Source: an uncultured Alphaproteobacteria bacterium
Lineage (GTDB): Bacteria; Pseudomonadota; Alphaproteobacteria; Sphingomonadales; Sphingomonadaceae
Direction of reading: 5' to 3'
Length of the DNA stretch: 64,000 bases
Assembly: GCA_903934325.1 (NCBI GenBank)
Contig: CAIZNH010000039.1
Span: 62,001-126,000 of the forward strand
Both the position numbers and the translations under genes were made by a program. Below the pieces are notes generated by a model that saw only the letters and a program-made list of their open reading frames with translations, was not told the DNA's origin and ran no database searches. This document shows, piece after piece, positions 55,774 to 64,000 of this stretch; the first letter of the stretch is position 1; the number at the start of each line of letters is the position of its first letter.

Positions 55774-57765
55774 ATGACGCATGGCAGATCATGGTTTGAA
55801 AGGCTCCTGCGGTCGCTGTTTCGCGACACCGCAGCGAACACCATTGTCATTGCTGCGGCCGCAATGGTTCCGCTGATGGCGATGGTCGGCGGCGGAGTCG
55901 ATGCGAGCCGCTACTTCATGACCGCATCACGTATGCAGGCTGCGTGTGACGCAGGCGCTCTGGCTGCACGCCGAGCAATGGTGGACTATACCTTCACCAC
56001 CGCCCACCGCACCATCGGCCTCAATTTCTACGACCAGAACTTCTCGAACGGAATGTTCGGCCTCGTCAGCGGCACGCGCAACTACACCAGCGACGGTCAG
56101 GGCACCGTCACCGGGACGGCCAGCGGCAGCCTGCCGCCGAGCATCATGGGCGCCTTCGGCTTCGGCAATTTCTCGATCAACGTGCGCTGCACGGCCGACA
56201 TCAACATCTCGAACAGCGACATCATGTTCGTGCTCGACGTCACCGGATCGATGGCGAACTGCCCGGATGGCTCCGACTGCGCTTCCGGCTCCGGTTCCAA
56301 GATTGTTGCCCTGCGCTCGGCAGTGATGAGCTTCTACGACACAGTCGAGGCCGCCACCTCTAATTCGGCGCAGGTGCGGTACGGGATCGTGCCCTATTCG
56401 CAGCAGGTCAATGTCGGCGGGCTGATTCCGCGCGCGATGATGGCCAGCAGCCACACCTACCAGTCGCGTGTGCCGCGCTACCAGACCGTGCAGATCCTGG
56501 TGCCGGGCAACGGCATCAGCGTGGGCGACTGGATCGTCATTTCCGACCAGACCGAGTGGATGCCGCGCAGCTTTTCCAACTGGGGTTCGGCCAACCAGGA
56601 TCACTACCGCTTCAACAACCGCAGCGGCGATCCCACCCGCACCAACAACGCCGACCGCGACCTGTGCGAGACCTATGACGGACGCACCTACACTGTTGGC
56701 GCACAGCGCTGGGAAGTGTTGACCGACACCTACACGCTCAACGTGTGGCAGAGCGGCAGCCTCAACAATCGTGCGGGCTGTTCGGGCCGGATCATCAAGC
56801 GCCGTCAGGCGACCACGGCGGACGTCATCCCCGATACCTATCGCAGCGAAATCCAGTTCCGCGACTGGATCTACTGCCCCGTCACCACCGGCGCGACCAA
56901 TCCGTGCAACGTCAACAATCCTGCCGGCAGCCCGGCCGGTTGGGAGACGGTCAACCTCGCCGATCTCTACGCCTCCAACTCGATCAACATGCCGCTCGGG
57001 GCCAATGGTGCTTTCACCAGTGTGACCTGGGACGGCTGCATCGAGGAACCGCAGACCGTGGTGACCGGCACCTATGACCCGCTGCCCGCCGGCGCGCACG
57101 ATCTCAACATCAACCTTGTCCCCACCACCGAGGCCCAACGTTGGAAGCCGGCCCTGCGCAACGCGGTGTGGAAGCGCGAGGACGGCACAACCAATACGCT
57201 GAGCTGGCTCTACCAGACCGGCGACGAAAGCCGCCCGGGTTACACCTGCCCGCGCGCCGCTTTCCGCATGACCGAGATCACCCGCGCGAACCTGCAGACC
57301 TATGTCAACGCTCTCGTGGCCAGCGGCAACACCTATCACGATATCGGGATGGTGTGGGGCGCCCGCCTGATCTCGCCGCGCGGGATGTTCGCGGCCGACA
57401 ACGCCACCGCCCCCAACGGCGATGCGATCCAGCGCCACATCATCTTCATGACCGACGGTATGCTCGTCACCAGCAACGAGAACTATTCGACCCACGGGAT
57501 CGAGTGGTGGGACCGCCGCATCACCTCTGATGGCAACGGCACGACCGAAGCGACCCGCCGCGCCGCCCGTCTGCAAGCCGTGTGCCGCGCTGCCCGCGCC
57601 GAGAACATCACCGTCTGGGTGGTCGCCTTCGGGACAACGCTGACGCAGAACCTGATCGATTGCGCATCGCCCGGCCGCGCTTTCCAGGCCAATGACAATG
57701 CCACGCTGACGGCCCAATTCCGTGAAATTGCGCAGAAGATCGCGGCGCTGAGGCTCACCTCGTGA
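55774..57765 (+). CDS. tadG: TadG-like pilus assembly protein with von Willebrand A domain
   Basis: 663 residues. A TadG/TadE-like N-terminal helix (about 22-40, DTAANTIVIAAAAMVPLMAM) is followed by a large extracytoplasmic region containing a vWA domain with MIDAS motif DVTGSM (155-160) and a second MIDAS-type MTDGML (about 558). A long, Asn/Tyr/Gly-rich insertion splits the vWA core. Overlaps the TadE gene by 1 base. The Tad secretion ATPase and flp pilin genes are not in the window. Confidence 0.9.
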   Translation: MTHGRSWFERLLRSLFRDTAANTIVIAAAAMVPLMAMVGGGVDASRYFMTASRMQAACDAGALAARRAMVDYTFTTAHRTIGLNFYDQNFSNGMFGLVSGTRNYTSDGQGTVTGTASGSLPPSIMGAFGFGNFSINVRCTADINISNSDIMFVLDVTGSMANCPDGSDCASGSGSKIVALRSAVMSFYDTVEAATSNSAQVRYGIVPYSQQVNVGGLIPRAMMASSHTYQSRVPRYQTVQILVPGNGISVGDWIVISDQTEWMPRSFSNWGSANQDHYRFNNRSGDPTRTNNADRDLCETYDGRTYTVGAQRWEVLTDTYTLNVWQSGSLNNRAGCSGRIIKRRQATTADVIPDTYRSEIQFRDWIYCPVTTGATNPCNVNNPAGSPAGWETVNLADLYASNSINMPLGANGAFTSVTWDGCIEEPQTVVTGTYDPLPAGAHDLNINLVPTTEAQRWKPALRNAVWKREDGTTNTLSWLYQTGDESRPGYTCPRAAFRMTEITRANLQTYVNALVASGNTYHDIGMVWGARLISPRGMFAADNATAPNGDAIQRHIIFMTDGMLVTSNENYSTHGIEWWDRRITSDGNGTTEATRRAARLQAVCRAARAENITVWVVAFGTTLTQNLIDCASPGRAFQANDNATLTAQFREIAQKIAALRLTS

Positions 57766-58379
57766 TGCGCCGCCCGTCCCTCCGCCTGCCCGGCCTGTTG
57801 CGTCGTCTCATCGGCGAGACCAATGCTGCGACCCTCACGGAGTTCGCGCTGATCTCGCCGGTGCTGCTGCTGATGATCATGGGCCTGTTCGACATGGCGC
57901 ATACGCAATACACCAACTCGATGCTCAACGGCGCCTTGCAGAAGGCCGGTCGCGATCTCACGCTCGAAGGCGCGGGCACCACTATGGCGAACATCAACAC
58001 CCGGGTCGCGAACAGCGTGCGCCAGGTCGTCCCGCCGACAGCCACGATCCGGTTCGAGGCGCTGTCGCACTTCGACTTCAGCGATATCGGCGAAGGCGAG
58101 GAATTCTCCGACGATAACAACGACGGCGTGTGCAACAACAACGAGGTCTTCGTCGACGACAACAGCAACGGGACGCGGGATAATAATCGCGGGACCAACG
58201 GGATCGGCGGCGCGCGCGACGCGGTGCTCTACACCGCGATCGTCACCTATCCGCGCCTGTTCCCGATGTATGAGCTGGCCGGTATGTCGCAAAACGTGAC
58301 CCTGCGTGCCTCGACCGTGCTGCGCAACCAGCCCTACGACGAACAGGACCGCAACGCGCCTACGGGGAATTGCACATGA
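57765..58379 (+). CDS. tadE: TadE-like pseudopilin with acidic insert
   Basis: 204 residues from ATG 57765, which overlaps the tadG stop by 1 base. The TadE N-terminus is plain: basic stretch, then TLTEFALISPVLLLMIMGLF as the pseudopilin-like helix. Residues 104-145 are exceptionally rich in Asp, Asn and Gly (EEFSDDNNDGVCNNNEVF, then DDNSNGTRDNN), like a calcium-binding loop, inside the otherwise ordinary domain. Overlaps the next gene by 4 bases (ATGA). Confidence 0.85.
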   Translation: MRRPSLRLPGLLRRLIGETNAATLTEFALISPVLLLMIMGLFDMAHTQYTNSMLNGALQKAGRDLTLEGAGTTMANINTRVANSVRQVVPPTATIRFEALSHFDFSDIGEGEEFSDDNNDGVCNNNEVFVDDNSNGTRDNNRGTNGIGGARDAVLYTAIVTYPRLFPMYELAGMSQNVTLRASTVLRNQPYDEQDRNAPTGNCT

Positions 58380-59098
58380 TACCCGTCACCCTTCCCGCCT
58401 CGCCCGCTGTCGGCATGGGTGCGGCTGCCGCTTTCGGCAAGCGCCTCGGCCAGCTGCGCCGCCGCCTTGCACGCGACAATTCGGCGGTGGCCTTTGTCGA
58501 GTTCGCACTTTCGGCGCCGGTGGTGCTGACGATGGGCCTGCTCGGCACCGAGACCGCCTATTTCGTGATCGCGCATATGCAGGTCAGCCAGCTGGCGATG
58601 CAGGTGGCCGACAACGTCTCGCGCGTGGGCGAACAGGACGTGCTCACCGCACGCCGGGTGTTCGACAGCGATATCAACGAAAGCTTCGTCGGCGCGGAAA
58701 AGCTGGGCGCCAATCTCGGCATCTTCGATCGCGGGCGGGTGATCGTCTCCAGCCTGCAGCAGAACGGACAAGGCGGCCAGTGGATCGCCTGGCAGCGCTG
58801 CCGCGGGGCCAAGAACCACACCTCGAGCTTCGGCCTGCAAGGTACAGGCGCCACGGGCACCAGCTTTGCCGGCATGGGCCGGCCCGGCAACCTCATCACC
58901 GCGTCCCCCGGCACGGCGGTAATCTTTGTCGAGGTGGCTTACGACTACCGCTCGCTCACCCCGTTCCAGGCCTATAACGGGAACGTGATCACCTACACCG
59001 CCGCCTTCAACATCCGCGATTCGCGCGATCTGACGCAGCTTTACGACGATGGCCCGACGGCGACGTGCAACGTCTTTTCGGCAGCCCGCCCGACCTGA
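58376..59098 (+). CDS. Second TadE/TadG-like membrane-anchored pseudopilin
   Basis: 240 residues from ATG 58376, overlapping the previous stop. N-terminal basic stretch followed by a helix with VAFVEFALSAPVVLTMGLLG (TadE-type), then a periplasmic domain of about 175 residues with two cysteines (CRGAKN; CNVFSA). No acidic insert, unlike its neighbour. Third gene of the tad-like trio; ends before the convergent pdhB. Confidence 0.82.
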   Translation: MIPVTLPASPAVGMGAAAAFGKRLGQLRRRLARDNSAVAFVEFALSAPVVLTMGLLGTETAYFVIAHMQVSQLAMQVADNVSRVGEQDVLTARRVFDSDINESFVGAEKLGANLGIFDRGRVIVSSLQQNGQGGQWIAWQRCRGAKNHTSSFGLQGTGATGTSFAGMGRPGNLITASPGTAVIFVEVAYDYRSLTPFQAYNGNVITYTAAFNIRDSRDLTQLYDDGPTATCNVFSAARPT

Positions 59099-59125
59099 TT
59101 GCGGCCGGGCGGCGCCAGTTCCGTC

Positions 59126-60487
59126 CTATTTGTAGCACACCTTGCGCGCCGCTTCTGCGATACGCGGGGCATCGATCAGCGCGCGCTTTTCGAGGTTGGC
59201 GGCATAGGGCAGCGGCACATCCTCGTTGCACACCCGCATGACGGGCGCATCGAGGTGATCGAAGCCCTCTTCCATGCAGATGGCGATGATCTCGCTGGCG
59301 ATCGAGCAGGTCGGCCAGCCTTCCTCGGCCACCACCACGCGGTTGGTCTTGGCAAGGCTGGTGAGCACGGCCTGCTTGTCGAGCGGGCGCAAGGTGCGAA
59401 GGTCGATCACTTCGGCATCGATCCCCTCGTCCGCCAGCGTCGCGGCCGCTTCGAGCGCCAGACCGACACCGATCGAATAGCTGACGATGGTGACGTCCTT
59501 GCCTTCGCGCATGATCCGCGCCTTGCCGATCGGCAGGACGTAATCATCGACATCGGGCACATCGAAGCTGCGGCCATAGACCAGCTCGTTTTCGAGGAAG
59601 ACCACCGGATCTTCCGAGCGGATCGCGGCCTTCATCAGACCCTTGGCGTCGGCCGCATCATAGGGGGCGATCACGATCAGGCCCGGAACGCTGGCATACC
59701 ACGGCCCGTAGTTCTGCGAGTGCTGCGCGCCGACGCGGGAGGCCGCGCCGTTGGGGCCGCGGAACACGATCGGACAGCGCATCTGCCCGCCCGACATGTA
59801 GTTGGTCTTGGCGGCCGAATTGATGATGTGGTCGATCGCCTGCATCGCGAAGTTGAAGGTCATGAACTCGACGATCGGACGAAGCCCGCCCATCGCCGCG
59901 CCCGTGCCGATCCCGGCAAAGCCATATTCGGTGATCGGGGTGTCGATCACGCGCTTGGGGCCGAATTCGGCGAGCAACCCTTGCGTGACCTTGTAGGCGC
60001 CCTGATACTCGGCGACTTCCTCGCCCATCACGAAGACGCGCGGGTCACGGCGCATTTCCTCGGCCATGGCATCGCGCAGCGCCTCGCGCACCGTGGTGCT
60101 GGTGAGGCTAGTGCCGGCGGGGATGGCCGGGTCCATCGCGGCGACAGGCGCTGCCGGAGCGGGCTTTTCCGCCTTGGGCGCAGGGGCCGGAGCCGGAGCG
60201 GGCGCAGGCGTTGCGACGGGAGCAGTTGCAGGTGCGGCCACCTCCCCTTCCCCGGCGATGAGCGCGATCACCGCGCCAACCGCCACATCCTCGGTCCCGG
60301 CAGGCACGAGGATCTTCTCGAGCACGCCTTCGTCGATTGCCTCGAATTCCATCGTCGCCTTGTCGGTCTCGATCTCGGCGATGATATCGCCCGGCTCGAT
60401 CCGGTCACCTTCCTGCTTCAGCCACTTGGCGAGCGTGCCCTGCTCCATCGTCGGCGAGAGAGCCGGCATCTTCAGTTCAATTGCCAT
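59126..60487 (-). CDS. pdhB: Pyruvate dehydrogenase E1 beta subunit with N-terminal lipoyl domain
   Basis: 453 residues. Residues 1-80 are a lipoyl domain ([17 protein letters not shown], Lys 43 in ETDKATME) like that of the E2 here, then an Ala/Pro linker and the E1-beta body ([43 protein letters not shown]). A lipoylated E1-beta is known in sphingomonads such as Zymomonas. Starts 4 bases after pdhA; E2 and E3 are at 20.8-24 kb. Confidence 0.96.
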   Translation of the reverse strand: MAIELKMPALSPTMEQGTLAKWLKQEGDRIEPGDIIAEIETDKATMEFEAIDEGVLEKILVPAGTEDVAVGAVIALIAGEGEVAAPATAPVATPAPAPAPAPAPKAEKPAPAAPVAAMDPAIPAGTSLTSTTVREALRDAMAEEMRRDPRVFVMGEEVAEYQGAYKVTQGLLAEFGPKRVIDTPITEYGFAGIGTGAAMGGLRPIVEFMTFNFAMQAIDHIINSAAKTNYMSGGQMRCPIVFRGPNGAASRVGAQHSQNYGPWYASVPGLIVIAPYDAADAKGLMKAAIRSEDPVVFLENELVYGRSFDVPDVDDYVLPIGKARIMREGKDVTIVSYSIGVGLALEAAATLADEGIDAEVIDLRTLRPLDKQAVLTSLAKTNRVVVAEEGWPTCSIASEIIAICMEEGFDHLDAPVMRVCNEDVPLPYAANLEKRALIDAPRIAEAARKVCYK

Positions 60488-60490
60488 GGC

Positions 60491-61576
60491 TCAATACTCC
60501 CCCACCAGAACATCGGTGTAGAGTTCGGCCATCTCCGGCTCGGGCGAGGTTTCGGCAAAATCGGCAGCAGCCGCGACTTCGGCGCGGATTGCCTTGTCGA
60601 TCGCCTTCAGTTCGTCCTCGGTGCAGCCGTTCTCGATGAGGGTCTTCTTCAGCCCCTCGATCGGATCGTGCTGTTCGCGCTGTTCCTGCACCTCCTCGCG
60701 GGTGCGGTACTTGGCCGGATCGGACATGGAGTGGCCGCGGTAGCGATAGGTGTTGCACTCCATCAGCACCGGGCCCTTGCCAGCGCGGACATGAGCGAAC
60801 GCGACTTCGGCCGCGGCGCGCACTTCGAGCACGTCCATCCCGTTCACTTCCATGCCGGGAATGCGGAACGCCGTGCCGCGGCGGTAGAACCGGGTTTCGG
60901 CCGAGGAGCGCTTGGACGCGGTGCCCATCGCATACTGGTTGTCCTCGACCACGAAGACAATCGGCAGGTTCCACAGGGCCGCCATGTTGAAGGTCTCGTA
61001 GACCTGCCCCTGGTTGGCCGCGCCGTCGCCGAAATAGGCAAGGCACAGGCCCCCGTCGTTGTTGTACTGGTGCGCGAGCGCAAGCCCGCCGCCGAGTGCC
61101 ACCTGCGCGCCGACGATGCCGTGGCCGCCGTAAAACTTATGTTCGGTCGAGAACATGTGCATCGAGCCGCCCTTGCCGCGCGAGATGCCGGATTCGCGCC
61201 CCGTCAGCTCGGCCATGATCACCTTGGGATCGATCCCGTAGGCAAGCATGTGGCCGTGATCGCGGTAACCGGTGATGACGGAATCGCATGCACCATCGAG
61301 CGCGCTCTGGAGGCCGATGGCGACCGCTTCCTGCCCGATATAGAGGTGGCAGAAGCCGCCGATCAGGCCGAGGCCGTAAAGCTGGCCGGCCTTCTCCTCG
61401 AACCGCCGGATCAGAAGCATCTGGCGGTAGAATTCCAGCATCTCCGCCTTGGACGCGGCATAGCGCTTCTTCGCGACAAAGGCGTCCTGCAGCGAGTGCA
61501 GGATGAAATCCTCGTCATCCATGGCGGATGCGGGGGTTTTTGCCGCACGCGGCGGCTTTGCAGGCTGTTTGGCCAA
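60491..61576 (-). CDS. pdhA: Pyruvate dehydrogenase E1 alpha subunit
   Basis: 361 residues if TTG 61576 is the start (MAKQPAKPPRAAKTPASAMD, with AAGGGA 8 bases upstream); ATG 61603 is an alternative with a weaker ribosome-binding site. ThDP-binding motif GDGAANQGQVYETFNMAAL and the phosphorylation-loop-like RYRGHSMSDPAKYR are present. Forms E1 with PdhB, decarboxylating pyruvate. Heads the pdhA-pdhB pair after ftsB. Confidence 0.95.
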   Translation of the reverse strand: MAKQPAKPPRAAKTPASAMDDEDFILHSLQDAFVAKKRYAASKAEMLEFYRQMLLIRRFEEKAGQLYGLGLIGGFCHLYIGQEAVAIGLQSALDGACDSVITGYRDHGHMLAYGIDPKVIMAELTGRESGISRGKGGSMHMFSTEHKFYGGHGIVGAQVALGGGLALAHQYNNDGGLCLAYFGDGAANQGQVYETFNMAALWNLPIVFVVEDNQYAMGTASKRSSAETRFYRRGTAFRIPGMEVNGMDVLEVRAAAEVAFAHVRAGKGPVLMECNTYRYRGHSMSDPAKYRTREEVQEQREQHDPIEGLKKTLIENGCTEDELKAIDKAIRAEVAAAADFAETSPEPEMAELYTDVLVGEY

Positions 61577-61718
61577 AATCTCGATCCCTTCCCGTGCGCG
61601 CATCAGGGGAGGAGCGGCGCGCAATAATCGTATAGTCGGGGAATGCCCCGCGACGCAACGTCAAGCGCGCCTTCAGCCACGCACGCGCATACGAAATCAG
61701 CAAATAAGGCTCGGGCGC

Positions 61719-62024
61719 CTATTTCTCGTCCTCGAGGGTGATGACCACATCATCCTCGTGGATCACGCCCAGCTGTTCGCGCACCAGCTCGCTGGCCAGA
61801 TCGGGGTCAGCAGCGTCAGGGTCGAGCAGCTTGACGCGGTTGCGCAGAGCATCGCGTTCAGCCTTGAGGCGGACGATCTCGGCGTCGCGCTGCTTCAGGG
61901 CGGCGGCATTCTCGCTCCATGCGAGCAGCCCGGTGGGGCCCGCGACTGCAAAGCCCGCGATGGCAAGCAGCACCAGCAGCGCGATCATCTGCTTGCCTCT
62001 TTCGCTCGAACCCGGCTTGCGCAT
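61719..62024 (-). CDS. ftsB: Septum formation initiator, FtsB/DivIC-like
   Basis: 101 residues from ATG 62024 (MRKPGSSERGKQMIALLVLL). One membrane helix (about 13-33) then a coiled coil (ENAAALKQRDAEIVRLKAER), the FtsB layout, and an acidic tail. Joins FtsL and FtsQ at the divisome. It precedes pdhA-pdhB on the same strand with a 142-base gap. Confidence 0.88.
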   Translation of the reverse strand: MRKPGSSERGKQMIALLVLLAIAGFAVAGPTGLLAWSENAAALKQRDAEIVRLKAERDALRNRVKLLDPDAADPDLASELVREQLGVIHEDDVVITLEDEK

Positions 62025-62125
62025 GGCTGACCTGTTCTCCCTTGCCGACGGCCCTAAAGAATCACACTTGGCCCCGCACCGCAAGCACCAAGCATGCCGC
62101 CCCCATAAAGACTGGGGCGCTCGGC

Positions 62126-63292
62126 TCAATAGGAGCGCGGCAGGCCGAGCACATGTTCGGCCAGATAGGACAGGATGAGATTGGTCGAGATCGGCGCGAC
62201 AGTGTAGAGCCGCGCCTCGCGGAACTTGCGCTCGACGTCATATTCCTCGGCAAAACCAAAGCCGCCGAAGGTCTGCACGCACATGTCGGCCGCGGCCCAG
62301 CTGGCTTCGGAGGCGAGAAGCTTGGCCATGTTGGCCTCCTCGCCCGGGTTACCCCCTTCATCGTAAACGCGCGCGGCATGGTGCACCATCAGCTCGGCAG
62401 CGCGCATCTGGGCATAGCAGCGCGCGATCGGGAACTGCACGCCCTGGTTCTGGCCGATGGGGCGGGCGAACACGCTGCGATCCTTGGCATAGTCGGTCGC
62501 CTTGCGGATGAACCACTTGGCATCGCCGATGCACTCGGCCGCGATCAGGATGCGCTCGGCATTCATGCCCGACAGGATGTAGCGGAAGCCCTTGCCCTCC
62601 TCGCCCACGAGGCTGCTGGCGGGGATGCGCAGATCATCGAAGAACACCTCGCAGGACGAGTGGTTCATCATCGTGCGGATCGGCTTGATGCTCATGCCGT
62701 TTTTCAGCGCGGCCTGCATGTCGACGAGGAAGATCGAGAGGCCTTCGGTCTTGCTCGCCGCCTGTTCGCGCGGGGTGGTGCGGGCGAGCAGCAGCATGAG
62801 ATCAGAATGTTCGGCGCGGCTCGTCCAGATCTTCTGGCCGGAGATCACATATTCATCGCCATCGCGGACGGCGCGGGTCTTGAGGCTCAAGGTATCCGTG
62901 CCGCTGGTGGGCTCCGACACGCCAAAGGCCTGAAGCCGCAATTCCCCGCTGGCGATGCGCGGCAGATAGGCCGCCTTCTGCGCCTCCGATCCATAACGCA
63001 GCAGCGTGTTCATGATGTACATTTGCGCATGGGCCGAGGAGCCGTTGCAGCCCGACGCCTGGATTTCCTCCATGATCACGCAGGCCGCCTCAAGGCTGAG
63101 GCCGCTGCCGCCATGCTCTGTCGGGATCAGCGCGGCAAGGAAGCCTGCTTGTGTCAGCGCATCGACAAATTCGCCCGGATAGGCGCGCGCGGCATCCTTG
63201 GTGCGCCAGTATTCGCCCGGAAAACCATCGCACAGGCTAGCGACCGCGCGGCGGATTTCGGCCAGTTCCTCGGGCTCGTGGGCGGTGGACAC
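62126..63292 (-). CDS. Acyl-CoA dehydrogenase
   Basis: 388 residues from GTG 63292, preceded by GGAG at good spacing; a longer reading upstream has no ribosome site. Acyl-CoA dehydrogenase layout: N-terminal helices with PTEHGGSGLSLEAA, FGVSEPTSGTDTLSLKT flavin motif, and C-terminal FGGFGFAEEYDVERKFREAR with a Tyr-Thr-Val end. Substrate chain length unknown. Divergent from the MFS gene; an inverted repeat lies in between. Confidence 0.92.
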   Translation of the reverse strand: MSTAHEPEELAEIRRAVASLCDGFPGEYWRTKDAARAYPGEFVDALTQAGFLAALIPTEHGGSGLSLEAACVIMEEIQASGCNGSSAHAQMYIMNTLLRYGSEAQKAAYLPRIASGELRLQAFGVSEPTSGTDTLSLKTRAVRDGDEYVISGQKIWTSRAEHSDLMLLLARTTPREQAASKTEGLSIFLVDMQAALKNGMSIKPIRTMMNHSSCEVFFDDLRIPASSLVGEEGKGFRYILSGMNAERILIAAECIGDAKWFIRKATDYAKDRSVFARPIGQNQGVQFPIARCYAQMRAAELMVHHAARVYDEGGNPGEEANMAKLLASEASWAAADMCVQTFGGFGFAEEYDVERKFREARLYTVAPISTNLILSYLAEHVLGLPRSY

Positions 63293-63368
63293 GCGATGCT
63301 CTCCTTCAACCTGGCGGGCGGATTGAACGCTTGCGCGCCACAAGTCCACCTGACGAATTTATGCGCTT

Positions 63369-63393
63369 TTGCCACGCGGCTCTCCCGTGGCAA
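63369..63393. promoter_or_regulatory. Inverted repeat between acyl-CoA dehydrogenase and MFS genes
   Basis: TTGCCACG (63369-63376) and CGTGGCAA (63386-63393) form a perfect 8-base inverted repeat with a 9-base spacer, located in the 129-base divergent gap. Could be an operator for a regulator controlling both genes or a leader hairpin of the MFS transcript. Confidence 0.4.
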
Positions 63394-63421
63394 TCCCGTT
63401 TCGATCTGATACTGACCGCGC

Positions 63422-64000
63422 GTGACGACTCCCACTCCCCTCGCCTATCTCACCCGCACGCAAGAACGCGCGCTGGCGCTCACCATCGCGGTGGTGACGG
63501 CCAATGCCTATTACATCCACCCGATCATCGGCGAGGTGGCGCGCGCCTTTGACGTTGGCGAGGGCGAGATCGGGCTGGTCCCCGCGCTCAACCAGCTGGC
63601 ACTCGCGCTCGGGATCCTGCTGCTGCTGCCGCTGGGCGATTTCTATTCCAACCGCCGCTTGTGCCTGATCTTCGTTGCGGGCCAGACCCTGTGTCTTGGC
63701 GGCATGGTGCTGGCGCCCGGCTTCGTGCTGTTTACTGCCGCCTCGACCTTGCTCGGCTTCTTCACCATCGCGCCCTACCTGATCCCCGCTTTTGCCTCGA
63801 AACGGGTCGCGCCCGAGCGTCTCGGGCAAGTCACAGCCCAGCTCACCGCCGCGGTGATCTTCGGCATTCTGGTGGCGCGCGTCGGCGCAGGCGTGATTGC
63901 CGAACATGCCGACTGGCACACCGTCTATGTCTGCGCCTTTGCGATCATGGTGGGGGTGACGTGCTTTCTGCCCTTTGCCATGCGCAGCGAAGGCACCGCA
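63422..64000 (+). CDS. MFS transporter, N-terminal part (cut by window end)
   Basis: At least 193 residues from GTG 63422, no stop before the window ends. Six or so helices are visible. After helix 2 comes the MFS cytoplasmic loop, here PLGDFYSNRRLCLI (the GDxxxxRR form). TANAYYIHPIIGEVARAF at the start, VPALNQLALALGI and LGQVTAQLTAAVIFGILVAR resemble drug-efflux-type carriers. Substrate unknown. Divergent from the acyl-CoA dehydrogenase gene. Confidence 0.88.
   Translation, partial: MTTPTPLAYLTRTQERALALTIAVVTANAYYIHPIIGEVARAFDVGEGEIGLVPALNQLALALGILLLLPLGDFYSNRRLCLIFVAGQTLCLGGMVLAPGFVLFTAASTLLGFFTIAPYLIPAFASKRVAPERLGQVTAQLTAAVIFGILVARVGAGVIAEHADWHTVYVCAFAIMVGVTCFLPFAMRSEGTA

Noticed and set aside
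59126-60487. Considered a second E2 because of the lipoyl N-terminus [14 protein letters not shown]
   Set aside because: The body is E1-beta, not acetyltransferase; a lipoyl domain on E1-beta is known in sphingomonads.
59099-61627. 842-residue open frame on the plus strand opposite pdhA and pdhB
   Set aside because: Antisense shadow of well-supported PDH genes; His/Arg/Gly-rich composition typical of such frames.

Overview
The window is a GC-rich, tightly packed chromosomal segment of an alphaproteobacterium, most likely Sphingomonadales and probably an Erythrobacter/Porphyrobacter-like member of the Erythrobacteraceae. This rests on four things: the dusB-ntrBC-ntrYX-hfq-hflX order typical of alphaproteobacteria, an IspD-IspF fusion, a pyruvate dehydrogenase (PDH) operon whose E1-beta carries a lipoyl domain, and sphingomonad-style protein families. 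The genus cannot be fixed from sequence alone. I see no prophage, insertion sequence, CRISPR array or rRNA; one tRNA gene (Ser, UGA) is present. Nearly all of the window is core genome.

Layout. 1-5.9 kb: heat-shock block (end of hrcA, grpE, then dnaK-dnaJ behind a candidate RpoH promoter), interrupted by a membrane protein, an HExxH protein and a PCu(A)C copper chaperone on the minus strand. 5.9-9.0 kb: a DUF6445-like protein, a palindromic repeat and a large patatin-like lipase. 9.0-17.8 kb: radA, cvpA, a NifU/IscU-like scaffold, an MHS-type transporter, alr, phaR, an archaeal/eukaryotic-type proS and an exported M28 peptidase. 17.8-26.3 kb: a second palindromic repeat, rnr, a universal stress protein, the PDH E2-thioesterase-E3 cluster, a methyltransferase, a cysteine-rich protein, an LprI-like protein and tRNA-Ser. 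26.4-34.4 kb: a chain mltB, D,D-carboxypeptidase, tmk, holB, metG, tatD-type DNase, MBL hydrolase and a small membrane protein with overlapping stop/start codons, then mazG.

34.4-45.1 kb: hflX, a double-domain hfq, ntrX, ntrY, ntrC, ntrB and dusB (all minus strand), with ispDF divergent. 45.1-54.4 kb: an exported protein, cinA, a COQ10-like protein, lipA, an exported TPR-like protein, gyrA, lysoplasmalogenase and trmFO. 54.4-64 kb: an EF-hand protein, a squalene/phytoene-synthase-like protein, a tadG-tadE-tadE trio, PDH E1-beta and E1-alpha, ftsB, an acyl-CoA dehydrogenase and the start of an MFS transporter cut by the window edge.

Functional links: E1 (59-61.6 kb) and E2/E3 (20.8-24 kb) make one PDH complex from two loci, and LipA (46.6 kb) supplies its lipoyl groups. 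NtrBC/NtrYX and Hfq form a nitrogen and post-transcriptional regulatory block. The strongest oddities are the tandem Hfq with a diverged second Sm domain, an E2 with two E3/E1-binding domains, a KESKS instead of KMSKS signature in MetRS, a C8/G8 hairpin over the start of the LprI-like gene, and a cysteine-rich protein with a Bacteroidetes-like architecture. I did not find a convincing new multi-gene system; the best candidates for undescribed biology are these single-gene variants.
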